Shown here piece by piece: positions 35,501 to 44,465 of a DNA stretch of 64,000 nt. The translations under genes and the position numbers were made by a program. The notes below the pieces were generated by a model that was given only the letters and a program-made list of their open reading frames with translations, searched no databases and had not been told where the DNA came from. The number at the start of each line of letters is the position of its first letter. Positions within the stretch are counted from its first letter, which is position 1. This stretch comes from an uncultured Sporosarcina sp. (GTDB lineage Bacteria > Bacillota > Bacilli > Bacillales_A > Planococcaceae). The stretch is taken from contig CANSAF010000007.1 of NCBI GenBank assembly GCA_947644645.1, forward strand, positions 22,161 through 86,160, written 5' to 3'.

Positions 35501-35617
35501 TCGGTAATGGGTGGATTAATCAGTTCTACAGCATTGACACTGATTATCGTACCAATTGTTTATGAGATTCTATCGAAAATGTTCAAGAAAAATCGTGTGG
35601 ATTTAGAAGAAGATTAA
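32534..35617 (+). CDS. RND family efflux transporter permease (SwrC/YerP-like)
   Basis: The 1027-residue inner-membrane pump starts with GTG behind GGGGAAGG. It has the RND layout: one N-terminal helix, a large porter domain (DVYPGATPEQV), helices 2-6 with VAIGRVIDDSIVVVENIYR (the proton-relay Asp pair) and IMSSTLVTVAVFAPL. A second porter domain and helices 8-12 follow, including VTNAIVLVDRI and GATRLRPILMTA. In Bacillus the homologue SwrC exports surfactin and other amphiphiles. No membrane-fusion partner gene is adjacent, as is common in Gram-positive bacteria. The substrate is unknown. Confidence 0.93.
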   Translation: MKGLVNFVLKNKLAVWLLTIIIVVSGIYSGTRMKSETLPDISIPFLMVMDVYPGATPEQVMTDVSMPLEKVVENLEHVKGVYSTSYSNVSNIQVEYEYGIDMDEAKRALDAALDDVQLPEDAEKPTITAISMNMMPVVALSVSSTSEDIVELTSTVEDILLPKINKIDGVASASITGQHIEEVQLTYDDEKMEALGVTEENVKEMIQASDLAVSLGLYEFEAGEQAVSVDGKFMTADELKEMMIPATPSAENPAPFVKLEEIAKIEVVGKVQSVSRTNGEDAIAIQIIKGQQANTVDVVNAVKELVEDEKKSIEGLVVDVSLDQGEPIEDAVSTMIEKALFGGAIAILIILLFLRDIKSTIISIVSIPVSIFMALLLLNWMDITLNIMTLGAITVAIGRVIDDSIVVVENIYRRLHLKDEQLSGRALVREATIEMFKPIMSSTLVTVAVFAPLIFVGGMVGELFMPFALTMTFALGASLIVAITIVPALSHFLFRKKLYGEKTRSRRKSIGMLANSYKGILEWTLNHKIITSFISIILLAGSIALTPLIGFSFMGSDEEKVMYLTYTPETGELMDETLANIEEVEQELLKRDDIDILQLSATDASDPMSAMMGGGANGALMFLIFDPDMKDFPEARAEVEDYVFNIDQSGEWKSQDFTSMGMSANEISYTFYSENLDRLNEAVKMVEDVMKDNKRLEDVSSSAKDAYVSYNLKVTQDELLQYGLTTGQIVMMLSPNRSEDVLTTIEKDGNSMKVIVQQEETIQPKSIDDLLNTEVPTALGTMMKLSELVEVEEGTTLNALERSQGEYYATVSGTILDDDISKATSEVDKAIDELDLPKGVTLDVAGVAADMTEAFTQLIVAMLAAIAIVYFILVVTFREGVAPFAILFSLPFAVIGSFVGLLIAGETISISVMMGLLMLIGIVVTNAIVLVDRIIRMERTGMPMREAVLEAGATRLRPILMTAIATIGALVPLAVGSGGGGLISKGLGISVMGGLISSTALTLIIVPIVYEILSKMFKKNRVDLEED

Positions 35618-35620
35618 TCA

Positions 35621-35664
35621 GTGAGGGCTGTCCAATAGCTTTGCTATTGGACGCCTCCCGTTTT
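35621..35664 (+). terminator. Terminator after the RND pump gene
   Basis: GAGG-GTCCAATAGC pairs with GCTATTGGAC-CCTC around a three-base loop, then a T-rich tail. Confidence 0.85.
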
Positions 35665-35742
35665 GTGTGTGCGTTTAGTTTGTTTAGTGTGCTGCCTGCT
35701 GAGTTTTCTTTACCAACAAGCAAACACATCATCTCTATACAT

Positions 35743-35781
35743 AAAAAAATCCCAAAAGTCATGTACCTTTTGGGTTTTTTT
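35743..35781. terminator. Isolated terminator-like hairpin
   Basis: AAAAAAATCCCAAAAG pairs with CTTTTGGGTTTTTTT around a 9-base loop, with A and T tracts on both sides. No gene ends immediately next to it; it may back up the RND or lut terminators. Confidence 0.65.
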
Positions 35782-35848
35782 CATCCCTTCCTTACTACCA
35801 CGAAACCCAACAAGTAAAAAAACACCTCCACTCTAAACATACAAAAAC

Positions 35849-35900
35849 AGGAGGCATCCGAAAAGTCACGTCCTTCCGACTTTTTGGATAGCCTCCCGTA
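35849..35900. terminator. Terminator of the lut operon
   Basis: GGAGG-ATCC-AAAAGTC pairs with GACTTTT-GGAT-CCTCC directly after the lutC stop on the minus strand. Confidence 0.75.
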
Positions 35901-36614
35901 TTATTTATCATCGACAACAATATAAGTCGCTTCAACAGGTCCATGTACGCCGACGATTAGATTCATTTCAATATCAGCACTATTACTCGGTCCTGAAATG
36001 AAACTCACACACGATGAAACGTCATTTCCTTGTGCATTTGCTTCGTGAATCTTTCTCATTGCTTGCGTCATACGTGGAACGATTGTGCTTTTAGGAATAA
36101 TGACGACATGAACGCGTGGTAATAAACTAATCGTTCGTCCGTTATTTCGGTCATTAAATAATGTTACCGTACCCGATTCTGCAAGTGTAATTTCACTGAA
36201 AGTAATGCCAATATCCGCTTTTTCAGCAAATACTTGGTTTTCCTTTCCAATCTTTTTATTCCATAAACGAACGTCTACGGCATCTTCACGCCAGCTTTCG
36301 TAAATTGAATCCAATCCATATTCATCATTTCGTGGATCATTTGCGGCGATAATGATTTTTCCGTCATGACCTTGGACTGTTTCCGTCAAAACGGCTTCCA
36401 AATTAGCAAAATCCGTTCGCTTAAAGGTTGTATGAATGACTTTACATTGTTCTTCCAATACATCGACCAGTTCATCTTGTGTATAATCTTTATACACATC
36501 CCATTGTGGATTTAAGCTCCATTTTGGACGCACAACGCCTTCTGTACGGCGGGATCTGCCTAAATTTCTAGCTAAATTATTTAAAAAATGATTGCGGTTA
36601 TCTAGATCCATCAT
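35901..36614 (-). CDS. lutC: Lactate utilisation protein C (LUD domain)
   Basis: The 237-residue cytoplasmic protein has the LUD fold with [15 protein letters not shown] and the end [22 protein letters not shown], as in LutC. With LutA and LutB it oxidises L-lactate to pyruvate independently of classical lactate dehydrogenase. Its ATG overlaps the lutB stop by 4 bases and GGAGGCGG lies upstream. Confidence 0.93.
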   Translation of the reverse strand: MMDLDNRNHFLNNLARNLGRSRRTEGVVRPKWSLNPQWDVYKDYTQDELVDVLEEQCKVIHTTFKRTDFANLEAVLTETVQGHDGKIIIAANDPRNDEYGLDSIYESWREDAVDVRLWNKKIGKENQVFAEKADIGITFSEITLAESGTVTLFNDRNNGRTISLLPRVHVVIIPKSTIVPRMTQAMRKIHEANAQGNDVSSCVSFISGPSNSADIEMNLIVGVHGPVEATYIVVDDK

Positions 36615-38035
36615 TTCGAACCGCCTCCTTTTTCACGCTCTTTAAACCAAGAACGGAATGTTTGTCGTCCTGGTGCTGGGAAATCTCGTTGTTCCGTCCA
36701 ATTTTTGAGTGGTCCCGGTCCATTTGTAATGGTTTCATCCTTCGTCCACGGTTTTAATGCAGTGCGCGCAAATTTCGCACTCATTTTATAAGCGGCTGGA
36801 TGTGTTGACCATTTAACAAATCCATTCATCGCAGCTTTTTCCGCAGTCGGTGCCATCCCATTTTCGACAATAATTTCACGATGACGAATTAAATGTTCAT
36901 GTAGCGGAATTTTTACCGGACAAGCTTCTGTACAAGCTGCACATAATGTCGATGCATAAGGTAATTCTTTATGATTTTCATAGCCATCGAGTAACGGCGT
37001 AAGCACTGCACCAATTGGTCCCGGATAAATTGAACCATATGCATGACCGCCAATATGACGATAAACTGGGCAGACATTAATACAAGCCGCACAACGAATA
37101 CAGTGAAGCGCTGATTGGAATTCAGTTCCTAAAATTTTCGAACGTCCATTGTCTACAATCACTAAATGGAACTCTTCTGGACCATCAATTTCCCCTGCTA
37201 AACGCGTTCCTGTAATGCTCGTAATATAACTTGTTAACTTTTGTCCAACTGCCGCTCTTGTTAATAAACTCACTAAAACATCTAGTTCTTCCCAAGTTGG
37301 TACAATTCTTTCTAGTCCCATCACTGTAATTTGTGTATCAGGTAATGCCGTTGCTAATCTTGCATTTCCTTCATTCGTCACAAATGTCACCGCACCTGAT
37401 TCAGCAACTGCGAAGTTACAGCCTGTAATGCCAATGTCTGCCGACAAAAAGTCTTTTCTTAATTCTTGACGTGCAAATAAACCAAGTTCTTCCGGTGTAT
37501 TCGACTTATCATAGCCTCTTTTTTCCATAAATGTTTCTTTAATTTGATCACGGTTTAAATGCAATGCAGGTGTCACAATATGAGAAGGAACATCTCCGTC
37601 AAGTTGTAAAATCCACTCGCCTAAATCGGTTTCAACTACTTCCGCGCCAGCTTCTTCAATGGCTTTATTTAAACCGATTTCCTCTGTCACCATTGATTTT
37701 GACTTAACGATTTTTTTAGCATTTTTCTTTTTCACAACGTTTTGAACGTATGCATTCGCTTCTTCAGCTGTTTCAGCAAAAAAGACATGTCCGCCGCGCT
37801 TCACAACATTATCGCTTAGTTGCTGTAAATAAAAATCGATATTTTCCAATGTATGTGTACGAATCTCTTCACCAAGTGCTCGCCAATCTTCCCAGTTTCC
37901 AAGCTCTTCAGAAGCCGCTGCTTTTCGACTTCTGAAACGACCTTGTGCAGAAGAAACGGACTCAATCATAAACTCATTTTCAATTCCTTCATGAACACGC
38001 TTATCGAATGAAGGATTTCCAATACGTATACCCAT
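36611..38035 (-). CDS. lutB: Lactate utilisation iron-sulfur protein B
   Basis: The 474-residue protein has an N-terminal LUD domain (to about residue 290; [21 protein letters not shown]). A ferredoxin-like part follows with two cysteine sets, [14 protein letters not shown] and [13 protein letters not shown], for two [4Fe-4S] clusters, then a conserved tail. It is the electron-transfer subunit of the LutABC lactate oxidase system. It sits between lutA (17-base gap) and lutC (overlap). Confidence 0.95.
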   Translation of the reverse strand: MGIRIGNPSFDKRVHEGIENEFMIESVSSAQGRFRSRKAAASEELGNWEDWRALGEEIRTHTLENIDFYLQQLSDNVVKRGGHVFFAETAEEANAYVQNVVKKKNAKKIVKSKSMVTEEIGLNKAIEEAGAEVVETDLGEWILQLDGDVPSHIVTPALHLNRDQIKETFMEKRGYDKSNTPEELGLFARQELRKDFLSADIGITGCNFAVAESGAVTFVTNEGNARLATALPDTQITVMGLERIVPTWEELDVLVSLLTRAAVGQKLTSYITSITGTRLAGEIDGPEEFHLVIVDNGRSKILGTEFQSALHCIRCAACINVCPVYRHIGGHAYGSIYPGPIGAVLTPLLDGYENHKELPYASTLCAACTEACPVKIPLHEHLIRHREIIVENGMAPTAEKAAMNGFVKWSTHPAAYKMSAKFARTALKPWTKDETITNGPGPLKNWTEQRDFPAPGRQTFRSWFKEREKGGGSK

Positions 38036-38052
38036 TTATCTCACGCCTTTCT

Positions 38053-38769
38053 TTAACGATGATTTAAAATTTCTGCAAGATGAACCACTTTTACATTACG
38101 TCCTTCTCTCGATAGGCGACCGCCAATATTCATTAAACAAGCCATATCGCCGCCGACTAAATACTCCGCTTCCGTTTCTACAACATGATCTGCTTTTTCT
38201 TGCACCATCTCTCCAGAAATTGTCGATTGTTTGACCGCGAATGTTCCACCAAATCCACAGCAATCTTCTGCTTGTGGCAATCCAATCAGATCGATGCCTT
38301 TCACATTCCCAAGTAACTGTAAAGGTGCTTCTTTAACACCTAAAATTCTCGTCATATGGCAAGAAGGATGATAAGTTACTCTTCCTGTAAATGTCGAGCC
38401 AACATCAGTAATCTTTAGTACATCTACTAAGAACTGAGATAGCTCATAACATTTCGCCGCAAATTGCTTAGATTCTTCCGCCCACTCTGGATCGTCTTTA
38501 AAAACATCCGCATACCCTCTAAGCATTGCTACACAAGAACCCGATGGACCCACGACATATTCAGAATGACGGAAAACTTTCATCATATGCTTCATCGTTT
38601 CTTTCGTATTTTTTAAATAACCGCTATTATAAGCAGGTTGTCCACAACAAGTTTGTGTGTCTGGGAAATCTACTTCACAACCGAATCGTTCTAAAACTTC
38701 AACCGTGTCTTTTCCAACATTCGCTGTAAAAATATCTGATAGACATGTAATAAATAAAGATACTTTCAT
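38053..38769 (-). CDS. lutA: Lactate utilisation protein A (CCG-domain)
   Basis: The 238-residue protein has two CCG domains with TCCGQPAYNSG (about residue 40) and DCCGFGGTF (about residue 190), as in GlpC/LutA proteins that hold iron-sulfur centres. I start it at the ATG at 38769, six bases after GAGGTG; a GTG three codons earlier is part of that site. The length matches Bacillus LutA. It begins the lutABC block right behind lutR. Confidence 0.93.
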   Translation of the reverse strand: MKVSLFITCLSDIFTANVGKDTVEVLERFGCEVDFPDTQTCCGQPAYNSGYLKNTKETMKHMMKVFRHSEYVVGPSGSCVAMLRGYADVFKDDPEWAEESKQFAAKCYELSQFLVDVLKITDVGSTFTGRVTYHPSCHMTRILGVKEAPLQLLGNVKGIDLIGLPQAEDCCGFGGTFAVKQSTISGEMVQEKADHVVETEAEYLVGGDMACLMNIGGRLSREGRNVKVVHLAEILNHR

Positions 38770-38783
38770 CCTGTTCACCTCAT

Positions 38784-39500
38784 CTAATCTCTAAATTTCA
38801 TATACTTTTCCAATGATTTTTCAACATTTCTTAAATGCGTTAACATATGTTCATATGCTTTTTCAGGATTTCTTTCTTTAATAGCTTCATAGATTGCTTG
38901 GTGTTCTTCAATCAAAGAAACCGTTTTCTGTTCATTATAAATCAGTACTTGGCGTGTTTCTTGTAATACACTTAGCATAACTTCAGAAACAGAACTCATT
39001 AAATGAATAAGCACGTCATTATGGGTTGCCTTGGCGATCGCCATATGGAAACGCATATCAGCTTCTTCACCAATTTCTCCGTCATTTCTAGCTTTCTCCA
39101 TCGCATAAATTGCATCTTGTAGTAAGATTAAATCCTCTTCTTTACGATGAAGTGCAGCGGACTTTGCAGCACCTACTTCGAGAATTTTGCGTATTTCATA
39201 AATTTCTTGAACATCTTCTTGATTCATTAATAACGCTGGATTAATCGGCAATGTAAAACTAGTCGCATCGAATTTTGTAACAAAAGTTCCTTCACCTTGT
39301 CTCATCACAACCAAACCCATCGCACGCATGCCACTTAATGCTTCTCTTACCGCTGATCGGCTTACATCAAAGTCTTTTGCTAGTTGTTCTACAGAATCTA
39401 AACGATCTCCTGGTTTTAATGCACCACTTTTAATCATATTCACAAGCGAATCCGTTACTTCTTCATAAATTTTTTTAGTTTGTATACGTCCGATAGACAT
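38784..39500 (-). CDS. lutR: FadR/GntR family regulator LutR
   Basis: The 238-residue regulator has an N-terminal GntR winged helix (GDRLDSVEQLAKDFDVSRSAVREALSGMRAMGLV). A C-terminal FCD helical domain has the His/Asp metal or ligand residues in DMRFHMAIAKATHN. It lies between lutP and lutA on the same strand. In Bacillus LutR represses lactate genes when lactate is absent. Two identical palindromes at the lutP promoter are probable binding sites. Confidence 0.9.
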   Translation of the reverse strand: MSIGRIQTKKIYEEVTDSLVNMIKSGALKPGDRLDSVEQLAKDFDVSRSAVREALSGMRAMGLVVMRQGEGTFVTKFDATSFTLPINPALLMNQEDVQEIYEIRKILEVGAAKSAALHRKEEDLILLQDAIYAMEKARNDGEIGEEADMRFHMAIAKATHNDVLIHLMSSVSEVMLSVLQETRQVLIYNEQKTVSLIEEHQAIYEAIKERNPEKAYEHMLTHLRNVEKSLEKYMKFRD

Positions 39501-39587
39501 ACTATCCTGCTCCTCTTTTGTAAACTGTTAAATTAAACTTTACTGGATTCGAAGTACTTTGAAAAGAAGCATGACTTTTTTAATTTG

Positions 39588-41192
39588 CTATAAAATTGTT
39601 AGTAAAATAAAAGCCCCGATTCCTGCAATTAAACAATATAAAACGGATGGCAATAATGTTTTTCGAATAATGTCGCCTTCTTTTCCAGACAACCCGACAA
39701 CCGCTGATGCCGCAACAACATTATGTACACAAATCATATTTCCCGCAGCAGCGCCAATGATTTGAGCCGCTAAAATAATTTCTGTATTAAAGCCGATTTG
39801 CTCCGCGATACTATATTGAACAGGCGAGAATGTTAATGTAGAAACCGTTGCACTTCCAGTAATAAACGCTCCAAGTTGTCCCAAGAACGGCGCAATGAAT
39901 ACCCACATTGGTCCAAATGTCCCCACCAACGCTTCTGCAATGTATTGTGGCATGCTCACTAAATCCTTCACATTCATACCCGAATTGGTAAACACTTGAA
40001 CGAGTGCAAGTGTAAATAGTAGAGCGAGACCAGCGCCTTTAATAGAGTTTAAGGACTCTTTACTCGCCTTTGTAAAATTCGTAAACGATTTACGTTGAAT
40101 CACCAATGCTAATAACGCTGCTAAAACTAAAATCGCTCCTGGTGAGTACAATACTTCCCAAGCCGAGTTAACCCCTTCGATGCCTAAAACATTATTCCAT
40201 GTTAAATCAAAATTCGATTGTGTGAAATCTTTAATTGCCGGTACAATTCTCGTTAATAACAATAAACCAACAACGACCAAATAAGGTGACCACGCTGTAA
40301 TTAAACCCATATCTGATTTTTCTTCTTTAAACTCAACATCATCACGTAGTGCTTCTTGCCATTCATTTTTCGGCATAAGGAAGCCCACTTTTGCAGTGCC
40401 TGCCGCGATAACTAGTCCCGTTAAAGCTGCAAGAATTGAAACAAATTCCGGACCAAATAGCGTCGCATATAATAGCGCAGATGCCGTATAACTAATCCCC
40501 ACTAACAAAGACCATGGCAATAATTCAAGTGCACTTGAAAAGCTTTTTTTCTTACCAAAAAACATCGTTAAAATTAAAATTAAAACAAACGGTACAAATG
40601 TCCCCGTAAACAAATCAATCATCGTAATTTTCATCGCGACATTGTGGAATAATTCACTGCCAGCCCCCGGCAAATTACTTAACCCTACAATTACCGGTGT
40701 TCCAACCGCACCAAATGGAACAGGCGCGCTGTCCGCAATTAACGCCAATACCGCTGCCGCAATCGGATGGAATCCTAATGCAAACATTAATGGACCAACA
40801 ACAACGGCCGGTGTTCCAAATCCTGCTGCCCCTTCAATTAGCGCACCGAATAAGTACCCGACGATAATTACTTGAACACGCATATCTCTTGAAATACTCT
40901 GAAAACCTTGGTTAATCCGGTCCACAGCACCCGTATGTGTAAGCGTATTCAATAAAACGATTGCACCAAACAGAATAAACAAAATCGTGAACGCTTTATG
41001 TGTTCCCTGCAAAACAGATGCAATAACGATTTTTCCTTCCATACCCCAAACTGTAAGTCCTAAAGCAGTTACAATGATTGAACTAAAAAACATCCCTTTC
41101 AATGCGGACATTCTTAAGATGACTAAGAAAAATAAAGGCGCAATAACGGCTGCCAATGCCACAAATAATAACAAATGAATCCCTCTTTTCAT
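39588..41192 (-). CDS. lutP: L-lactate permease
   Basis: The 534-residue LctP-family permease has about 13 membrane segments, with family stretches GALIEGAAGFGTPAVVVGPLM, ALIADSAPVPFGAVGTPV and ATVSTLTFSPVQYSIAEQIG. It imports L-lactate for the LutABC enzymes. It is the first gene of the block lutP-lutR-lutA-lutB-lutC; 87 bases separate it from lutR. Confidence 0.93.
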   Translation of the reverse strand: MKRGIHLLLFVALAAVIAPLFFLVILRMSALKGMFFSSIIVTALGLTVWGMEGKIVIASVLQGTHKAFTILFILFGAIVLLNTLTHTGAVDRINQGFQSISRDMRVQVIIVGYLFGALIEGAAGFGTPAVVVGPLMFALGFHPIAAAVLALIADSAPVPFGAVGTPVIVGLSNLPGAGSELFHNVAMKITMIDLFTGTFVPFVLILILTMFFGKKKSFSSALELLPWSLLVGISYTASALLYATLFGPEFVSILAALTGLVIAAGTAKVGFLMPKNEWQEALRDDVEFKEEKSDMGLITAWSPYLVVVGLLLLTRIVPAIKDFTQSNFDLTWNNVLGIEGVNSAWEVLYSPGAILVLAALLALVIQRKSFTNFTKASKESLNSIKGAGLALLFTLALVQVFTNSGMNVKDLVSMPQYIAEALVGTFGPMWVFIAPFLGQLGAFITGSATVSTLTFSPVQYSIAEQIGFNTEIILAAQIIGAAAGNMICVHNVVAASAVVGLSGKEGDIIRKTLLPSVLYCLIAGIGAFILLTIL

Positions 41193-41214
41193 TTTAACAT
41201 AATCCTGTCATACG

Positions 41215-41266
41215 GTCATCAGATGACTGGTTTATAAAAAATATACCCATAGGGTCATCTGATGAC
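41215..41266 (-). promoter_or_regulatory. lutP promoter with two LutR-type operators
   Basis: Two perfect 13-bp palindromes of the form GTCATC-N-GATGAC lie at 41215-41227 and 41254-41266, with centres 39 bases apart. Between them, on the minus strand, are ATGACC as a -35 (within the upstream site) and TATAAA as a -10 (41231-41236, 16-base spacer). The downstream palindrome covers the start point. The layout fits a FadR-type repressor gripping both ends of the promoter. Confidence 0.7.
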
Positions 41267-41470
41267 TTAATGGATACTTGCATATTTCTTTGATAAAACG
41301 ACTTGAATTTTCTGAAAAACCATACAAAGCAATATTATCAATCTAAAAATAAAAATGCAAGTCTTTTTAAAGATCATTCTACTTTTTTACCGAATATTGA
41401 ATAATCTATTTATTTTACCGATATTAATCATACAACCAACTTAAAATTCGAGGAGAAAGGAGAAAAAACT

Positions 41471-41779
41471 ATGAAGATTGTAGGAAGTCCAGTTTATGTA
41501 AAAGCAGTTAAAGGATTCATTGAACGCCAAAATAAATTTAATGAAGATCTAAAAAGCGGGCGTAAATTCACGGTAGATGAACGCCCTGAATTGAAACAAA
41601 TGCGTGAAATCATGCGACAAAATAAACGAGCAATGGAAAATACTGAAGACGAACAAATCGCTAAAAAAATTGCCCGCGGAGAATCCGTTACAGAAGCTGA
41701 AAGAGAAAGAATTCGTGCAAGAAATCCCGAAAAGTTAAGAAAAGCAGAAGAAGCAAATTATAAACGCGCATCAAAATGA
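41471..41779 (+). CDS. Small charged helical protein of unknown function
   Basis: The 102-residue protein is rich in Lys, Arg and Glu, has no signal or membrane segment, and is predicted mostly helical (QMREIMRQNKRAMENTEDE, VTEAERERIRARNPEKL). GAGGAGAAAGGAG gives it a strong ribosome binding site. Its stop overlaps the ATG of a response-regulator fragment, so it now heads that unit. I do not recognise a family. Confidence 0.6.
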   Translation: MKIVGSPVYVKAVKGFIERQNKFNEDLKSGRKFTVDERPELKQMREIMRQNKRAMENTEDEQIAKKIARGESVTEAERERIRARNPEKLRKAEEANYKRASK

Positions 41780-41994
41780 AAGAATTTCAAATCATTGAAT
41801 TACTTGCTCTTCATCCAGGTCAAGTTTTTTCACGTGAACAAATATATGAAAAGTTATGGGGATATGACGCTGAAGGGGATTCTTCAACAGTGACCGAACA
41901 TATCAAAAAGATTAGGGCGAAGCTAACGAGGAGCGATGCATCTTCAGAATATATTGCAACCGTATGGGCAGTTGGCTATAAATGGGTAAAATAG
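41776..41994 (+). pseudogene. Receiver-less response-regulator fragment (winged-helix C-terminus)
   Basis: These 72 codons match only the last part of an OmpR-type DNA-binding domain: KEFQIIELLALHPGQVFSREQIYEKLWG, DSSTVTEHIKKIRAKL and TVWAVGYKWVK. The whole receiver domain and the first strands of the output domain are missing. It begins with an ATGA overlap to the unknown gene and overlaps the kinase gene by 13 bases. It may be translated through coupling, but it cannot accept a phosphate. A deletion that joined the upstream gene to the regulator's 3' end is the simplest explanation. Confidence 0.7.
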
Positions 41995-43418
41995 TTCGTC
42001 CAATTAGAAGACAAATCATCTCCTCCTTTTATCTAATCTTATTATGGAGCATCATTGCGACAGTCATTACGTGGAGCGTGATTGTCACGCTCTTTATTTT
42101 GTATGTAAATCCAGTCAATCCAGCCAATTATTATGAACAAAAAATCCCTCAAATTGTCGAAGAAGTAGCGCTTAGTGAGGGACAACTTTTATCAATGGAT
42201 CAAAAAAATGAATTAGAAAAAATCATTCCATTGGATGGATTAGATTATCAAGTGCTTAGTAAAGATGGCGACCTTCTATTCGGTTCAATGTCCAAGCAAT
42301 ATATCAAAAACCAGAAAGAATTATTGGAAAGCATAAATAAAAACATTCATGACAAAAATAAAATTATACAATATTATCTTATTTTCGACGAAAATGACGA
42401 ACCAATTGGCGCCATTGGTTTTCGCTATGCACTTAGCTTGGCTTCTTCTAATCCTCAGTTAAGTTGGCTCATTTTATCGCTCGGTTTCCTTGCTTTATTA
42501 AGTCCTTTTATTTATTTCAGCTTTTTTTCCTATCTTATCGGTAAAAGATTTAGTAAGCAAATTGAAGAACCCTTTAATCATTTAATGGAGGCTGCTCAAA
42601 AAATTCAAGCACATGATTTAGATTTTCAACTAGTAGAATCCAAAACGCCTAGGGAGTTAAACCAATTGGTACAGGCTTTTGAAGATATGAGACTTTCCCT
42701 CCAAACTTCTTTATTACGCCAATGGGAGTTGGAAGATGAACGTAAGGAAATGGTAGCCGCCATTGCGCACGACTTACGCACACCTTTAACAATTATTCAT
42801 GGTCATGTAGAAGGATTACTTGAAGGAGGAACTAAAAACCCAGAACGTCTTGAGCGTTATTTACAAACTATTTTTTCAAGTACACAACGTTCGATTCGGT
42901 TAATCGATCAGCTGAATGAAGTATCCGCAATCGGACGTCAAAACTTCAGCATGGAACCCCAATCTGTTGATATCCTTAAATTTATTGAACATAAAACAGA
43001 GGAGTACCAAATACTTTGTGCAGAGAAAAACATTTCTTTACAATGCATGCTGACTTCAGTAACTGGGACAATCAATATGGATGTATACCGGATTTCCCAA
43101 GTTTTGGATAATATCATTACAAACAGAATTCGTTATTGTCCCAAATATGGCAAAATCGACTGGATAATCACAAAAGATAATGACAAGCTTATTTTTGAAA
43201 TCATTGATAATGGACCCGGCTTCCCAAAAGATGAGACGGATCATATTTTCAATAAGTTTTATCGGGGTGATCCTTCAAGATCCGGATCCGATTCAAACTT
43301 TGGATTAGGTTTGTACATTGCACAAATGATTGTCCAAAAACATGGCGGTACGATTACCATTGATAACCACGTCCAAGGAGGGGCATATACAACAGTGGTT
43401 GTGAAGGCTTTACCTTAA
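41982..43418 (+). CDS. Sensor histidine kinase
   Basis: The 478-residue kinase has two membrane helices (about residues 15-40 and 155-185) around an outside domain of about 115 residues. A HAMP linker follows, then H-box MVAAIAHDLRTPLTIIHGH, N-box VLDNIITNRIRYCP, and ATP motifs IDNGPGFPKDE and NFGLGLYIAQ. All catalytic boxes look intact. Its natural partner regulator is reduced to a fragment just upstream, so it is now an orphan kinase unless a distant regulator is used. Confidence 0.9.
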   Translation: MGKIVRPIRRQIISSFYLILLWSIIATVITWSVIVTLFILYVNPVNPANYYEQKIPQIVEEVALSEGQLLSMDQKNELEKIIPLDGLDYQVLSKDGDLLFGSMSKQYIKNQKELLESINKNIHDKNKIIQYYLIFDENDEPIGAIGFRYALSLASSNPQLSWLILSLGFLALLSPFIYFSFFSYLIGKRFSKQIEEPFNHLMEAAQKIQAHDLDFQLVESKTPRELNQLVQAFEDMRLSLQTSLLRQWELEDERKEMVAAIAHDLRTPLTIIHGHVEGLLEGGTKNPERLERYLQTIFSSTQRSIRLIDQLNEVSAIGRQNFSMEPQSVDILKFIEHKTEEYQILCAEKNISLQCMLTSVTGTINMDVYRISQVLDNIITNRIRYCPKYGKIDWIITKDNDKLIFEIIDNGPGFPKDETDHIFNKFYRGDPSRSGSDSNFGLGLYIAQMIVQKHGGTITIDNHVQGGAYTTVVVKALP

Positions 43419-43428
43419 AACTGGTTAA

Positions 43429-43496
43429 AAAACACCTATGCGAAAACATTCATGACTGTTGGAATAAACATGAATGTTTAATGCATAGGTTCTTTA
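43429..43496. terminator. Bidirectional terminator hairpin between kinase and peptide transporter operon
   Basis: ACCTATGC and ACATTCATG pair with CATGAATGT and GCATAGGT in a two-part stem with small internal bulges. A-rich sequence precedes it and a short T-run follows. Confidence 0.65.
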
Positions 43497-44465
43497 AACA
43501 AGATGGCAAGCTACAAAATGCTCAGGCTCAACTTCCCTAAACGCTGGTACCTCCTGCTGACAAATATCTGTAGCAAGTGGGCAGCGTGTGTGAAATTTAC
43601 AGCCTTTTGGGGGATTTGCTGGGTTTGGGACGTCGCCTTGTAAAATAATTCGTTCTCGTTTTAATGTTGGATTTGGCACGGGTACTGCGGAAAGTAATGC
43701 TTTTGTATAAGGGTGCAATGGATTTTCGTATAACTTATCGCGGCTTGTTAATTCCATCATCGATCCAAGATAGAGAACGCCTATCTTCGAACATAGATGC
43801 TCCACTACGCTTAAATCATGAGAGATAAATAGATAAGTGATTTCTTTCTCTTTTTGTAAATCACTAAATAAGTTAATAATTTGGGCTTGAATTGAAACAT
43901 CTAGTGCAGAAACGGGTTCATCCGCTACGATAAAGTCAGGTTGTAAAATAATCGCACGTGCAATACCTATTCGCTGTCTTTGCCCCCCACTAAACTCATG
44001 TGGGAATCGGTCGATATGCTGTAAAGATAAGCCGCAGATTTCCATCACTTCTAACACTTTTTTCCTGACTTCATCTTTGCGATATAATCCATGATCCAAT
44101 AAAGCCTCTCCTATTGCATCCCCTACACGAATTCTAGGATTTAGTGAACTAAATGGATCTTGAAATATAAATTGTATTTTGGGACGTATTTTTCTTACTT
44201 CTTTATCTGAAAGACTATGTAAATTCTTTCCTTTATATAGTACTTCCCCAGATGTGATAGAATTCAATCTTAAAAGACTTCGACCAATCGTACTTTTACC
44301 ACTCCCAGATTCCCCGACAAGACCAAATGTTTCACCTTTATGAATAGTAAAACTGACGCCATCCACTGCTTTAACAACTTCTTTTTTACGTTTAAAAATA
44401 TTATTTGACTCTCCGTAATACTTTTTCAAATTTTTCACTTCAATTAAAGGCGCTTCCGCACTCAT
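43494..44465 (-). CDS. Dipeptide/oligopeptide ABC transporter ATP-binding protein (OppF/DppF-like)
   Basis: The 323-residue ATPase has Walker A GESGSGKST, signature FSGGQRQR, Walker B FIVADEPVSALDV and the C-terminal oligopeptide extension with a cysteine set (CKFHTRCPLATDIC) that can hold a [4Fe-4S] cluster. It is the last gene of a peptide importer operon and overlaps the OppD-like gene by 4 bases. Confidence 0.92.
   Translation of the reverse strand: MSAEAPLIEVKNLKKYYGESNNIFKRKKEVVKAVDGVSFTIHKGETFGLVGESGSGKSTIGRSLLRLNSITSGEVLYKGKNLHSLSDKEVRKIRPKIQFIFQDPFSSLNPRIRVGDAIGEALLDHGLYRKDEVRKKVLEVMEICGLSLQHIDRFPHEFSGGQRQRIGIARAIILQPDFIVADEPVSALDVSIQAQIINLFSDLQKEKEITYLFISHDLSVVEHLCSKIGVLYLGSMMELTSRDKLYENPLHPYTKALLSAVPVPNPTLKRERIILQGDVPNPANPPKGCKFHTRCPLATDICQQEVPAFREVEPEHFVACHLV

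Noticed and set aside
41240-41255. CsoR-like ACCC-ATA-GGGT element in the lutP promoter
   Set aside because: The centre is three bases, too short for CsoR-family operators, and the LutR-type palindromes explain the region better.
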